A stretch of 64,000 nt of DNA, taken from Arthrobacter sp. Soil736. Its GTDB lineage: Bacteria; Actinomycetota; Actinomycetes; Actinomycetales; Micrococcaceae. The stretch spans positions 102,562 through 166,561 of the forward strand of contig NZ_LMSB01000074.1 of NCBI RefSeq assembly GCF_001428005.1. Reading direction: 5' to 3'. Position 1 is the stretch's first letter. Each line of letters opens with the position of its first letter. Positions 17,351 to 25,165 of the stretch are shown here, one piece after another. Below the pieces are notes generated by a model that saw nothing but the letters and a program-made list of their open reading frames with translations, searched no databases and was not told the DNA's origin. The position numbers and the translations under genes were made by a program.

Positions 17351-19117
17351 ATGCGGCTGACCAACGTCACGCACCTGCGCCTACCGTTCGGACGACTTTG
17401 GGGCTACGACGTCAGTGTGTCTGCGCTCGACCGGCGTCTTCCAGTGTCCTTTGACCAGCGGCTCCATGTGGGGGCAGGCGACCGCCCCGGCTCCTGGATG
17501 GCATTGTCTTTTCGGCTGCCTACACCGACTCGTCGTGAGTCAATTGCCGATGCCTGGCTGGCTGTCGTCGCCCGTCATGGCACACTGCGAACGGCATTCG
17601 TGCCCGGTGCGGATGGTGATCCGGAGCTTCACGAAATTGACATTGGTCCGGGAACCTGGGTCGAGCATCAGGTATCTCCTGGTGAGGCCGTCAATGACGC
17701 GGTGCGGGACATTCTCGATGCCGCATGTTCGCCATACCAACAGCCCTCACACCGGCTGTGCGTATTGGAGACTGCTGCTGGACTCACCGTCGTGATTGCG
17801 GCCGACCACGCCCACGTCGATATGTGGTCGATGCTGGTGATCGCGCGCGACCTGCTGTCGGCGCTCGATGCTGGGAGGGCGGGCCGTGAACCATTGCCCG
17901 GGCCAGCGCCGGCATTTGTTGAACACACGCAAGCACTGCTAGATCGGAATGCGGCGCCGGACCACGTGCGTCACCGATGGGAAGACATCATCGGGGACAG
18001 CGGCGGCGTAATGCCGCAATTCCCACTGCCCCTGGGTGCGCCCGATCCGCAGCGCGAGCGTGTAGAAGTGCGCGATGTGTTCGATCTCGACGACGGCGCC
18101 GCATTTGCTGCGCAGGCCCGCAACGACGGTGTCTCGACGCTCGCACTCGCTGTGGTTGCGATGACTGCGGTGACCCGCGAGTTGGCGGGAACCCCGCTGC
18201 GAGCCGTTTTTCCCGTGCACAGCCGCTTCGACGACAACTGGCATGACTCAGTCGGCTGGTTCATTACTAATTCGGTACTTGAGTCGGCGGTCGCCGAGCC
18301 GCGCGCTGCGGCGGCCGCGGTAAAAGAGGCTGTGCAGCTTGGCTCGTGGCCGCTCGCGGACGTGCTGGCTCCATGGTGCGGCATGCCCGTGGCTCCTGGT
18401 ATGTTCGCGATCTCCTGGCTGGACCTACGCAGACTGCCGGTGCGAATCGACTCCGTCGGACTCGACGCCCATTATGTGAGCGCGACAATCGACACCGACA
18501 GCGTCATGCTTTGGTTCATCCTGGACGAGTCCGGTTTGCACTTGAGATGCCGTTATCCCGACACCGTTGAGGCTCGAGCCAACGTCGGCGGATGGCTTGA
18601 TTTGTTGGTCGCTCGTTTGCAGGCAGATGCGCGATCCTCGGTTCGAGGACTGCTGCGGGTGGCGGGCCGGACCTTCAGGCTGGAACGGGCGAGTCGCGAT
18701 GATGTTGAGGCCATCGCCGCGCTGCTGTCTGATGATCAGTTCGGTCCCGATCGTGAGTGCGTCGAGCTCGAACGATACGAGGCGGCCTACAACGTGGTTG
18801 TTCGCGACAGTTCCAACTATCTGGGGGTTGTCCGCAATGGTGCCGATCGCATCGTTGCCACGATGCAATTGACCGTCATTCCAGGTCTTTCCCGGGGTGG
18901 TTCTTCCCGACTACAGATCGAGGGACTGCGAGTTGCGGCCGCGGAACGTTCACATGGCTTGGGCACCGCGATGCTTGAGTGGGCACACAATTTTGGGCGT
19001 GCGCGTGGGGCGCAACTGGCACAGGTGACCACCGACGAAGCACGGGAACGGGCTCGAGCCTTCTACACCCGACTCGGATATCGGACTGCCCACGTCGGGC
19101 TGAAACGGCGCATATAG
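17351..19117 (+). CDS. Fusion of a condensation-type acyltransferase domain and a GNAT acetyltransferase
   Basis: 588 residues. Residues 1-435 resemble a stand-alone NRPS condensation domain (chloramphenicol-acetyltransferase-like fold): RHGTLRTAF at 75-83 fits the LRTxF motif, and DHAHVDMWS at 152-160 aligns with the HHxxxDG active site as HxHxD. Residues 442-588 are a complete GNAT domain with the acetyl-CoA loop ERSHGLGTAML and the ending ARAFYTRLGY. No adenylation or carrier domain is nearby. A role in acylating or amide-joining a small molecule, followed by acetylation, is only inference. It sits in the ychF island beside a hydrolase. Confidence 0.75.
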   Translation: MRLTNVTHLRLPFGRLWGYDVSVSALDRRLPVSFDQRLHVGAGDRPGSWMALSFRLPTPTRRESIADAWLAVVARHGTLRTAFVPGADGDPELHEIDIGPGTWVEHQVSPGEAVNDAVRDILDAACSPYQQPSHRLCVLETAAGLTVVIAADHAHVDMWSMLVIARDLLSALDAGRAGREPLPGPAPAFVEHTQALLDRNAAPDHVRHRWEDIIGDSGGVMPQFPLPLGAPDPQRERVEVRDVFDLDDGAAFAAQARNDGVSTLALAVVAMTAVTRELAGTPLRAVFPVHSRFDDNWHDSVGWFITNSVLESAVAEPRAAAAAVKEAVQLGSWPLADVLAPWCGMPVAPGMFAISWLDLRRLPVRIDSVGLDAHYVSATIDTDSVMLWFILDESGLHLRCRYPDTVEARANVGGWLDLLVARLQADARSSVRGLLRVAGRTFRLERASRDDVEAIAALLSDDQFGPDRECVELERYEAAYNVVVRDSSNYLGVVRNGADRIVATMQLTVIPGLSRGGSSRLQIEGLRVAAAERSHGLGTAMLEWAHNFGRARGAQLAQVTTDEARERARAFYTRLGYRTAHVGLKRRI

Positions 19118-19194
19118 GCACCTTCTCTGCGCGTCGTTGGTGAGTTTCGAGTAACCACGGGTCCAGCCCTACGACTGACGGCAGCTTGTGGACC

Positions 19195-19326
19195 TCAGCT
19201 CAGCACGCGGGCGGTCACGCCGGGCAGTTCGTTGAACCGCGGCTTCTGATCGGTGGTGACGAGGATCGGCCCAGTGGCTCGGGCAGTGGCGGCGATGGTC
19301 TGGTCGTGCGCCCTTCGTTCGTGAGA
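19195..19326 (-). pseudogene. Remnant of a VapC-type PIN-domain toxin (C-terminal part only)
   Basis: On the minus strand about 40 residues read RRAHDQTIAATARATGP, then ILVTTDQKPRFNELPGV, which is the end of a PIN-domain ribonuclease: the D-x-x-I-A-A-T-A helix and the LVTxD...F..L-P-G-V strand. The N-terminal two thirds, with the first acidic residues, and any antitoxin gene are missing. The frame extends to an ATG at 19389 but the extra residues do not look like VapC. Confidence 0.6.
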
Positions 19327-19431
19327 TTGCGACAAACACCCGACGATTCGTACTACGAGTGCTCGCATGCCGCATGGAGTGACAATCACCCTCAGTTCTC
19401 GGCACCGGCAATCATGTTCTTCAGCTGCGTA

Positions 19432-19460
19432 ACGTGGTCGAGTTCCGCTTCAACGTGTAG
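19432..19460 (+). repeat. ychF 3'-end repeat, copy C (candidate right attachment site)
   Basis: 29 bases equal to the end of ychF except for one G to C change. The sequence before it is unrelated to ychF. What follows, 40 bases later, is a strong terminator that probably belonged to ychF before the insertion. Confidence 0.7.
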
Positions 19461-19500
19461 GTTTTCCGGTCACGACTCAGTGATTGAGAATTAACACTCA

Positions 19501-19531
19501 AAAGGCCCCGATCCCTTGGATCGGGGCCTTT
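19501..19531 (+). terminator. Strong Rho-independent terminator
   Basis: AAAGGCCCCGATCC and GGATCGGGGCCTTT form a perfect 14-bp stem with a three-base loop, followed by TGTTGTG. It is separated from ychF by the island. Confidence 0.9.
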
Positions 19532-19543
19532 GTTGTGATTGGC

Positions 19544-19571
19544 TTGCATAGCTGTCAACGTTGCCTAGGTT
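19544..19571 (+). promoter_or_regulatory. Possible promoter of the first peptide-transporter operon
   Basis: TTGCAT (19544-19549) and TAGGTT (19566-19571) with 16 bases between. The leader to the binding-protein start would be about 210 bases long. The rest of this stretch shows no gene. Confidence 0.3.
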
Positions 19572-19786
19572 AAGGAATTCTTACGGAAAATGCTCCGCCC
19601 TTCCGGCTAGGTTGCATCTCGATAACAACCTTTACTGAGGGACAACTTTCGGACCGCGGGGGCGGTGTTGGGGTCTAGGCTACATCTCATGTGAGACACG
19701 CCACATGCTCGCTGGGGGGATTTGGCGGTCTGGCCGGCGCCTAAAGCGGCGGTCTTTTCCACACTCAAATGAAACAAGGAGGCGGA

Positions 19787-21550
19787 ATGCGCTTCGGCCG
19801 TATTTCCAAAGCAGTGGGCGTCGCAGCTGTTGCTGCTCTTGCTCTCAGCGCCTGCGCGGGCAACACCGGGACAACCCCGACGAGCGCTGCAGCTGGCAAG
19901 CAGGGTGGCAACGCCACCGTCGTTGAAGTCAACGCTTTCTCGTCGTTCAACCAAGGATCTGCCGACGGAAACAGCGACATCAACGGCAACATCAGCTACA
20001 TCACGCATTCGGGCTTCTTCTACGTGGACGACAAACTCAACGTTGTCCACAACGACAAGTTCGGCAAATACGAAAAGGTCTCAGATGATCCGCTGACGGT
20101 CAAGTACACCGTCAATGAAGGCGTGAAGTGGTCAGACGGCGAGGCTATCGACGCCGGCGACCTCCTCCTGTCCTGGGCGGCCAACTCCGGTTATTACGAC
20201 GACGCCGACGCCGACGCGAAGACGGGCACCACGTACTTCACCACCGCCGCAGACACCAGCGGGCTGAACCTGACCGAGTTCCCCGAAGTCGGCGACGACG
20301 GCCGGTCAATCACACTCAAGTACGCCAAGCCCTTCGCCGACTGGGAAATCGCCTTTGACATGGACCTGCCGGCCCACGTCGTGGCCAAGAAGGGCGGCCT
20401 GGCAGACGAGAAGGCACTGATCGACCTCCTTAAGAAGACTCCGCGCGGCGACGCCAAGGCACCGAAGGTCAACGCCGAACTCAAGAAGGTCGCGGACTTC
20501 TGGAACCACGGCTTCGACACCAAGACGCTGCCGAGTGATCCCTCCCTGTACCTCTCGAGCGGTCCCTACATCGTCAAGAGCGTCGAGCAGGATGCGTCCA
20601 TGACGCTCGTCAAGAACAAGGACTACACCTGGGGCCCCGAGGCCCACCTGGATGAAATCACCATCCGCTACATCGGTTCCGCACCGGCAGCTGTCCAGGC
20701 ACTCAAGAACGGCGAGGCGGACGTCATTGCCCCGCAGCCCTCGGCTGACACGCTGGAGCAGCTCAAGGCACTGCAGAGCCAGGGCATGACCACCGAGAGC
20801 TTTGGCGAACTTGCCTATGACCACCTGGACCTGAACTTCTCCGGCCCCTTCAAGGACAAGAAAGTCCGTGAAGCGTTCATGAAGACGGTTCCGCGCCAGG
20901 ACATCGTGGACAAGATCGTCAAGAAGCTCGACCCGAATGCCAAGCCGCTGGACTCCGAGCTCTTCCTTCCGTCCCAGGCCAAGTACGCCGACTCCGTCAA
21001 GAACAACGGGTCCGCGAACTACGCGTCCGTTGACATCGCCGGCGCCAAGGAACTCCTGGCCGGAGCCACTCCGGAAATCAAGATCATGTACAACAAGGAC
21101 AACCCCAACCGCGTTGACGCCTTCTCGCTGATCCGCGAATCGGCCACCAAGGCCGGCTTCAAGATCGTCGACGGCGGCCTGGGAGCTTCCGACTGGAGCG
21201 GCACCCTGGGCGACGGCAGCTACGATGCCACCATCTTCGGCTGGATCAACTCGGGTGTTGGCGTGTCCGGCGTTCCGCAGATCTTCAAGAGCACCGGCGG
21301 CAGCAACTTCAACGGGTTCAAGAGCGCCGAAGCGGACAAGCTCATGGACGAGTTGATCGTCACCACGGACAAGGGCAAGCAGGACGACCTGACTGCCCAG
21401 ATCGACAAGCAGATCTGGGACGAAGCCTACGGCGTTCCGTTGTTCCAGACCGTCGGCGTTGCAGCCTTCAGCGACCGCATTACCGGAGTGAAGTCCAGCC
21501 CGGCCCAGCGCGGGGTCTGGTGGAATGTTTGGGACTGGCAGGTCAAGTAG
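19787..21550 (+). CDS. ABC transporter substrate-binding lipoprotein, peptide type (SBP family 5), system 1
   Basis: 587 residues. Start at ATG 19787, because AAGGAGG lies just before it; an ATG 18 bases upstream would include that site in the gene. Signal peptide and lipobox LSAC give a lipoprotein. VKYTVNEGVKWSDGEAIDAGDLLLSW and ITIRYIGSAPAAVQALKNGEADV are hallmarks of DppA/OppA-like proteins. The likely cargo is peptides, but family members also bind nickel or sugars. It is the first gene of a peptide importer, and is separated from the permeases by a hairpin. Confidence 0.9.
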   Translation: MRFGRISKAVGVAAVAALALSACAGNTGTTPTSAAAGKQGGNATVVEVNAFSSFNQGSADGNSDINGNISYITHSGFFYVDDKLNVVHNDKFGKYEKVSDDPLTVKYTVNEGVKWSDGEAIDAGDLLLSWAANSGYYDDADADAKTGTTYFTTAADTSGLNLTEFPEVGDDGRSITLKYAKPFADWEIAFDMDLPAHVVAKKGGLADEKALIDLLKKTPRGDAKAPKVNAELKKVADFWNHGFDTKTLPSDPSLYLSSGPYIVKSVEQDASMTLVKNKDYTWGPEAHLDEITIRYIGSAPAAVQALKNGEADVIAPQPSADTLEQLKALQSQGMTTESFGELAYDHLDLNFSGPFKDKKVREAFMKTVPRQDIVDKIVKKLDPNAKPLDSELFLPSQAKYADSVKNNGSANYASVDIAGAKELLAGATPEIKIMYNKDNPNRVDAFSLIRESATKAGFKIVDGGLGASDWSGTLGDGSYDATIFGWINSGVGVSGVPQIFKSTGGSNFNGFKSAEADKLMDELIVTTDKGKQDDLTAQIDKQIWDEAYGVPLFQTVGVAAFSDRITGVKSSPAQRGVWWNVWDWQVK

Positions 21551-21583
21551 GCCTCCGGGCCCAGGCCTGACAGGCTAGTACAG

Positions 21584-21620
21584 GCGCCGGGACCATAAGC
21601 ACTACGGTCCCGGCGCTTTC
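21584..21620 (+). terminator. Intra-operon hairpin between binding protein and permease genes
   Basis: GCGCCGGGACC (21584-21594) pairs with GGTCCCGGCGC (21606-21616), followed by TTTCT. It probably allows higher expression of the binding protein than of the membrane subunits. Confidence 0.65.
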
Positions 21621-21738
21621 TAGCGCCAGAGCCTGCTGCCCGGCCCGGGCCGATCATCAAAGGCCCCGTGCGCGACGGCGAACCAAGACTGCGAGCTGAC
21701 CGGGCGGATCCCCGGGCACCAAACCAGAGGCAAATACC

Positions 21739-23280
21739 ATGTTGACTTACATCGTCCGGCGGCTCGTGACCGCCGCCCTGATCCTGCTGGGCGCATCCTT
21801 CCTCGTGTACCTCCTGACAGCGGCGTCCGGTGATCCGCTCGCGGAATTCCGTGCCAGCAATGCCCCGAACCGCGACCAGCTCATGGCCGCCCGGTCGAAC
21901 CTGCTTGATCTCGACACGCCTGCCCCCATCCGGTACTTCAAATGGCTTGCCGGAGCCTCCCAATGCCTGATCCCGTTCGCCGGAACCTGCGACCTCGGGC
22001 GGAACACCGCGAACCAGCCCATCACCGCCGCCCTTGGCCACGCGCTGATCCAGACGCTGACGCTCGTCACGGCCGCGACCGTGCTCGCCATCCTTGTGGG
22101 CATCACGCTCGGCATCATCACGGCGCTCCGCCAGTACAGCACCCTGGACTACGGCGTGACGTTCATGGCCTTCCTGTTCTTTTCGCTGCCGATCTTCTGG
22201 GTGGCCGTGCTGCTCAAGGAATTCGGCGCCATCGGGTTTAACAATTTCCTGCGGAATCCCGAGATTCCGCTGCCGGCAGCCATCGGCATCGGTGCCGCCC
22301 TGGGACTCGTCGCGGCCATCATCGCCGGCGGCGACCCCAAGCGCCGGGCACTGATCGGAGGCGTCGTTTTTGCGGTGGTCACCGCCGTCCTCATCTATTT
22401 TTCGGTGACGCTCTGGTTCAAGACACCGGGCCTGGGGCCCGTGGTCATCGGCATCGCCGGCGTCGGACTGGCCTACGCCGTCACCCTCCTCACGGCGGGC
22501 CTGAAGAACCGCAAGGCGCTGCAGTCGGCACTCATTGCCGTGGGCGTGGGCCTGGTGGCATATTTTGCCATCCAGCCGCTGCTGAACCAGGCAACGTTCC
22601 TGATGATCGTCCTCCTCGCTATCGCAACAGTCCTCGTCGGCGTGGCCATCGGCTACCTCGTGGGCGGCTACGACCGCGGACAATCCATGCGGTCGGCGGC
22701 CATCACCTCTTTTCTCGTGGGGTTCCTCATCGTCCTGGACCGCTTCATGCAGGCCTGGCCCACATATTTCGACAACAGCAGGGTCCGCGGACGGCCCATC
22801 GCGACCATCGGCGCCAGCACCCCCAACATTGAAGGCGACTTCTGGGTCGTGAGCCTGGACTCGTTCACCCACCTCATCCTGCCGACCTCGGCGCTCGTCC
22901 TCATCTCGTTGGCCGGGTACACCCGGTTCACCCGGGCGTCAATGCTGGAAATCATGAACATGGATTACATCCGTACGGCACGGGCCAAAGGACTGTCTGA
23001 GCGGACAGTCGTGATGCGGCACGCGTTCCGGAACGCTTTGATCCCCATTGCCACCATCGTTGCCTTCGACATCGGCGGCCTCATCGGCGGCGCCGTCATC
23101 ACGGAGACTGTTTTTTCGGTCCGCGGCATGGGCTTCCTGTTCCTCGACGGTATCCAGCACGTGGACCCCAACCCTGTCATGGGCGTGTTCATCTGCGTGG
23201 CGATCACAGCCATGGTGTTCAACCTCATCGCGGACCTTGCCTACTCCGCGCTTGATCCACGAGTAAGGGTGAAAGCATGA
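21739..23280 (+). CDS. Peptide-type ABC transporter permease with a large internal insertion (DppB family), system 1
   Basis: 513 residues, against about 310-340 for ordinary DppB. The N-terminus (YIVRRLVTAALILLGASFLVYLL) and C-terminal half with the EAA loop (MNMDYIRTARAKGLSERTVVMRHAFRNALIPI) are standard. Between about residues 170 and 340 lies an extra segment with four to six hydrophobic helices (for example ALGLVAAIIAGG and VLIYFSVTLWF). The two halves are in one frame, so it is not a frameshift. It overlaps the next start as ATGA. It forms the pore with the DppC-like protein. Confidence 0.88.
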   Translation: MLTYIVRRLVTAALILLGASFLVYLLTAASGDPLAEFRASNAPNRDQLMAARSNLLDLDTPAPIRYFKWLAGASQCLIPFAGTCDLGRNTANQPITAALGHALIQTLTLVTAATVLAILVGITLGIITALRQYSTLDYGVTFMAFLFFSLPIFWVAVLLKEFGAIGFNNFLRNPEIPLPAAIGIGAALGLVAAIIAGGDPKRRALIGGVVFAVVTAVLIYFSVTLWFKTPGLGPVVIGIAGVGLAYAVTLLTAGLKNRKALQSALIAVGVGLVAYFAIQPLLNQATFLMIVLLAIATVLVGVAIGYLVGGYDRGQSMRSAAITSFLVGFLIVLDRFMQAWPTYFDNSRVRGRPIATIGASTPNIEGDFWVVSLDSFTHLILPTSALVLISLAGYTRFTRASMLEIMNMDYIRTARAKGLSERTVVMRHAFRNALIPIATIVAFDIGGLIGGAVITETVFSVRGMGFLFLDGIQHVDPNPVMGVFICVAITAMVFNLIADLAYSALDPRVRVKA

Positions 23281-24431
23281 GCCAGCCCAGTCAGCAGGAT
23301 GAAATCATGGCCGAGCAGGCCGGCCTGCAGCACCAGGCCGCTGCCGGGATTGAACCCGTCATCGAGGCCAAGGGCCTCAGCCAAGGGCAGATCGTCCGCA
23401 AGCGCTTCCTCGGCCACTCCGGCGCCATCGTCGGCCTGGCCGTCTTCGCCGTGATCTTTGTCATGGCGTTCACGTCCGTGGGCTATGCAGGCATTCCGGG
23501 GTGGTGGAAGTTCGGCCACGAGACCGTGACTCCGCTGGTAAACGACGGAGCCCCGACCTCCTCGGTGTGGCCCCTCGCCTGGGGAGAGCACCCGTTCGGG
23601 CAGGACAGGATTGGCCGGGACCTGTTCGCCATGACCATGCGCGGAGCCCAGCAGTCCATCACCATCATGGTGGTCATCGGGCTCATCGCAGGACTTATCG
23701 GCGTCGTCGTGGGGGCCCTGTCCGGCTACTTCAGGGGCTGGGTGGAAGCCATCCTCATGCGCCTCACGGACGTCATCATCATTGTGCCGGCCCTGCTGCT
23801 GGCGGCGGTGATGGCGCAGATGGCCAACCGACGCGACGAAGCGGGATGGTTCGCATCGTTCGCCAGCACCAACGGCGTGCTCGCCATCGGCATCTTCCTC
23901 GGCCTCATTAGCTGGGTGGGCCTGGCGCGGCTCATGCGCGGCGAGTTCCTCTCGCTGCGGGAACGGGAATTCGTTGACGCGGCACGCATTTCCGGCGCGA
24001 GCAATGCCCGGATCATCTTCAAGCACATCCTGCCGAACGCCGTCGGCGTCCTGATCGTCAACGTAACCCTGACCATGTCGGCGGCCATCCTGACCGAGAC
24101 AGCCCTCAGCTTCCTGGGAGTTGGCGTCAAATCGCCCGACACGTCACTGGGGCTGCTCATTTCGCAGAACCAGGATGCCTTCTCCACGCGGCCATGGCTC
24201 TTCTGGTATCCCGGCCTGTTCATCGTCCTTATTTGCCTGAGCATCAACTTCATCGGAGACGGGCTGCGTGATGCCTTTGATCCGCGCCAGAAGAAGTTCA
24301 ACGCCAGGAAGGCCAAGGGCACGGGCGGCCCCATTGCGCCCGAGAAGACGCCCGTGGCGGCCATGGAAGGCACCGCGGTGAACGAATCCGCGGCGGACGG
24401 AACGGCAGCCGGCGGAACCAGGGGCGCCTGA
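23277..24431 (+). CDS. Peptide-type ABC transporter permease (DppC family), system 1
   Basis: 384 residues. After a 60-residue cytoplasmic head come the typical HPFGQDRIGRDLF block, six helices, and the EAA loop REFVDAARISGASNARIIFKHILPN. The C-terminus adds about 50 hydrophilic residues rich in Ala, Gly and Glu. It starts inside the stop of the DppB gene. A convergent gene follows before the ATPase of this system. Confidence 0.9.
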   Translation: MSQPSQQDEIMAEQAGLQHQAAAGIEPVIEAKGLSQGQIVRKRFLGHSGAIVGLAVFAVIFVMAFTSVGYAGIPGWWKFGHETVTPLVNDGAPTSSVWPLAWGEHPFGQDRIGRDLFAMTMRGAQQSITIMVVIGLIAGLIGVVVGALSGYFRGWVEAILMRLTDVIIIVPALLLAAVMAQMANRRDEAGWFASFASTNGVLAIGIFLGLISWVGLARLMRGEFLSLREREFVDAARISGASNARIIFKHILPNAVGVLIVNVTLTMSAAILTETALSFLGVGVKSPDTSLGLLISQNQDAFSTRPWLFWYPGLFIVLICLSINFIGDGLRDAFDPRQKKFNARKAKGTGGPIAPEKTPVAAMEGTAVNESAADGTAAGGTRGA

Positions 24432-24456
24432 CGTGTTTTCCGTGCCACGCCGGCCG

Positions 24457-25086
24457 CTACGCCAGGGCCACGCCCCAGTAGCTGAATGCGAGCAGCAGCA
24501 GGGTGGCCGCCAGTTCCACCCAGCGGTACCTCACGGTCACCGGGGTGGTCTCGGCGTTTCCGGCGTCGAGGGCCCCGGATTCAACCAGCTCCTGCCAGCG
24601 GACGCGCACCAGTTGCGCGGCCTGGCCGGAGTCGGTGCTCTTCAGGTCGCCGGGCCGGACGGAGGCCCCCGGACCGTACGTGCTGCGTGCCAGTCCTTGG
24701 AGATCTTCGGGCCGGGCATTGCGCCCGCCCCAGATGCCGGGCGCCGGCGCGGCCCAGGCGCCGTAGCTTTTGCCAGGAGTGACAAGGGTCAGCGCATAGC
24801 GCGTATCCACATGCACCAGGGCCTCCCACGGCACAAGTATGGACCGGAACGGATTTTCGAGGCTGACCCCGGTTTCGTGGACCACCACCGCCGGGCGCCA
24901 GAACAACAGCCAGCCCAGGTAAGCGATGAGCAGCAGCGGCCCCGAACCGATCAGGGCTCCCGCCCCTCCCGTCATCGCAATGCCCGCCAGCCCGACGCCG
25001 GCCACGAGCCAGGAAAGCCCGGCGAACCACTTGTTGGTGCGGGCTTTGAAAATTGCAGTGTTTTCGGCATGCGGCGCAGTGCTCAT
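24457..25086 (-). CDS. Small membrane protein with a bacterial PH-like domain
   Basis: 209 residues. Two hydrophobic helices near the start (about 20-65) are followed by VVVHETGVSLENPFRSILVPWEALVHVD, a pattern found in bacterial PH-like domains (bPH_6 type): a strand pair, then PW-x-x-L/I. A last hydrophobic helix lies at about 187-207. The function is unknown. It lies on the opposite strand inside the first peptide-transporter operon, between the DppC and ATPase genes. Confidence 0.7.
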   Translation of the reverse strand: MSTAPHAENTAIFKARTNKWFAGLSWLVAGVGLAGIAMTGGAGALIGSGPLLLIAYLGWLLFWRPAVVVHETGVSLENPFRSILVPWEALVHVDTRYALTLVTPGKSYGAWAAPAPGIWGGRNARPEDLQGLARSTYGPGASVRPGDLKSTDSGQAAQLVRVRWQELVESGALDAGNAETTPVTVRYRWVELAATLLLLAFSYWGVALA

Positions 25087-25165
25087 GCCCCCAATAATTC
25101 AGGATTCCCGGCCACAGCACTAATCTCAGCAGCCCCGCTGGCACGGGTGGAAGGAAAACCCCAAC

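Larger units (their letters stand above)
15730..19431. mobile_element. Candidate genomic island inserted at the 3' end of ychF
   Basis: The 3.7-kb segment between two near-identical 29-base copies of the ychF tail holds a GNAT gene, a hydrolase, a condensation/GNAT fusion and a vapC remnant. A third, divergent copy of the tail sits inside at 16409, so it may be two insertions side by side. Codon use is visibly less GC-biased than in the flanking genes. There is no integrase or transposase in the segment, so any mobility would depend on outside functions or has been lost. Confidence 0.5.

Noticed and set aside
15730..19500. Integrase or transposase gene within the ychF island
   Set aside because: Looked for on both strands; no Ser/Tyr recombinase or DDE motif was seen, so mobility is not claimed.
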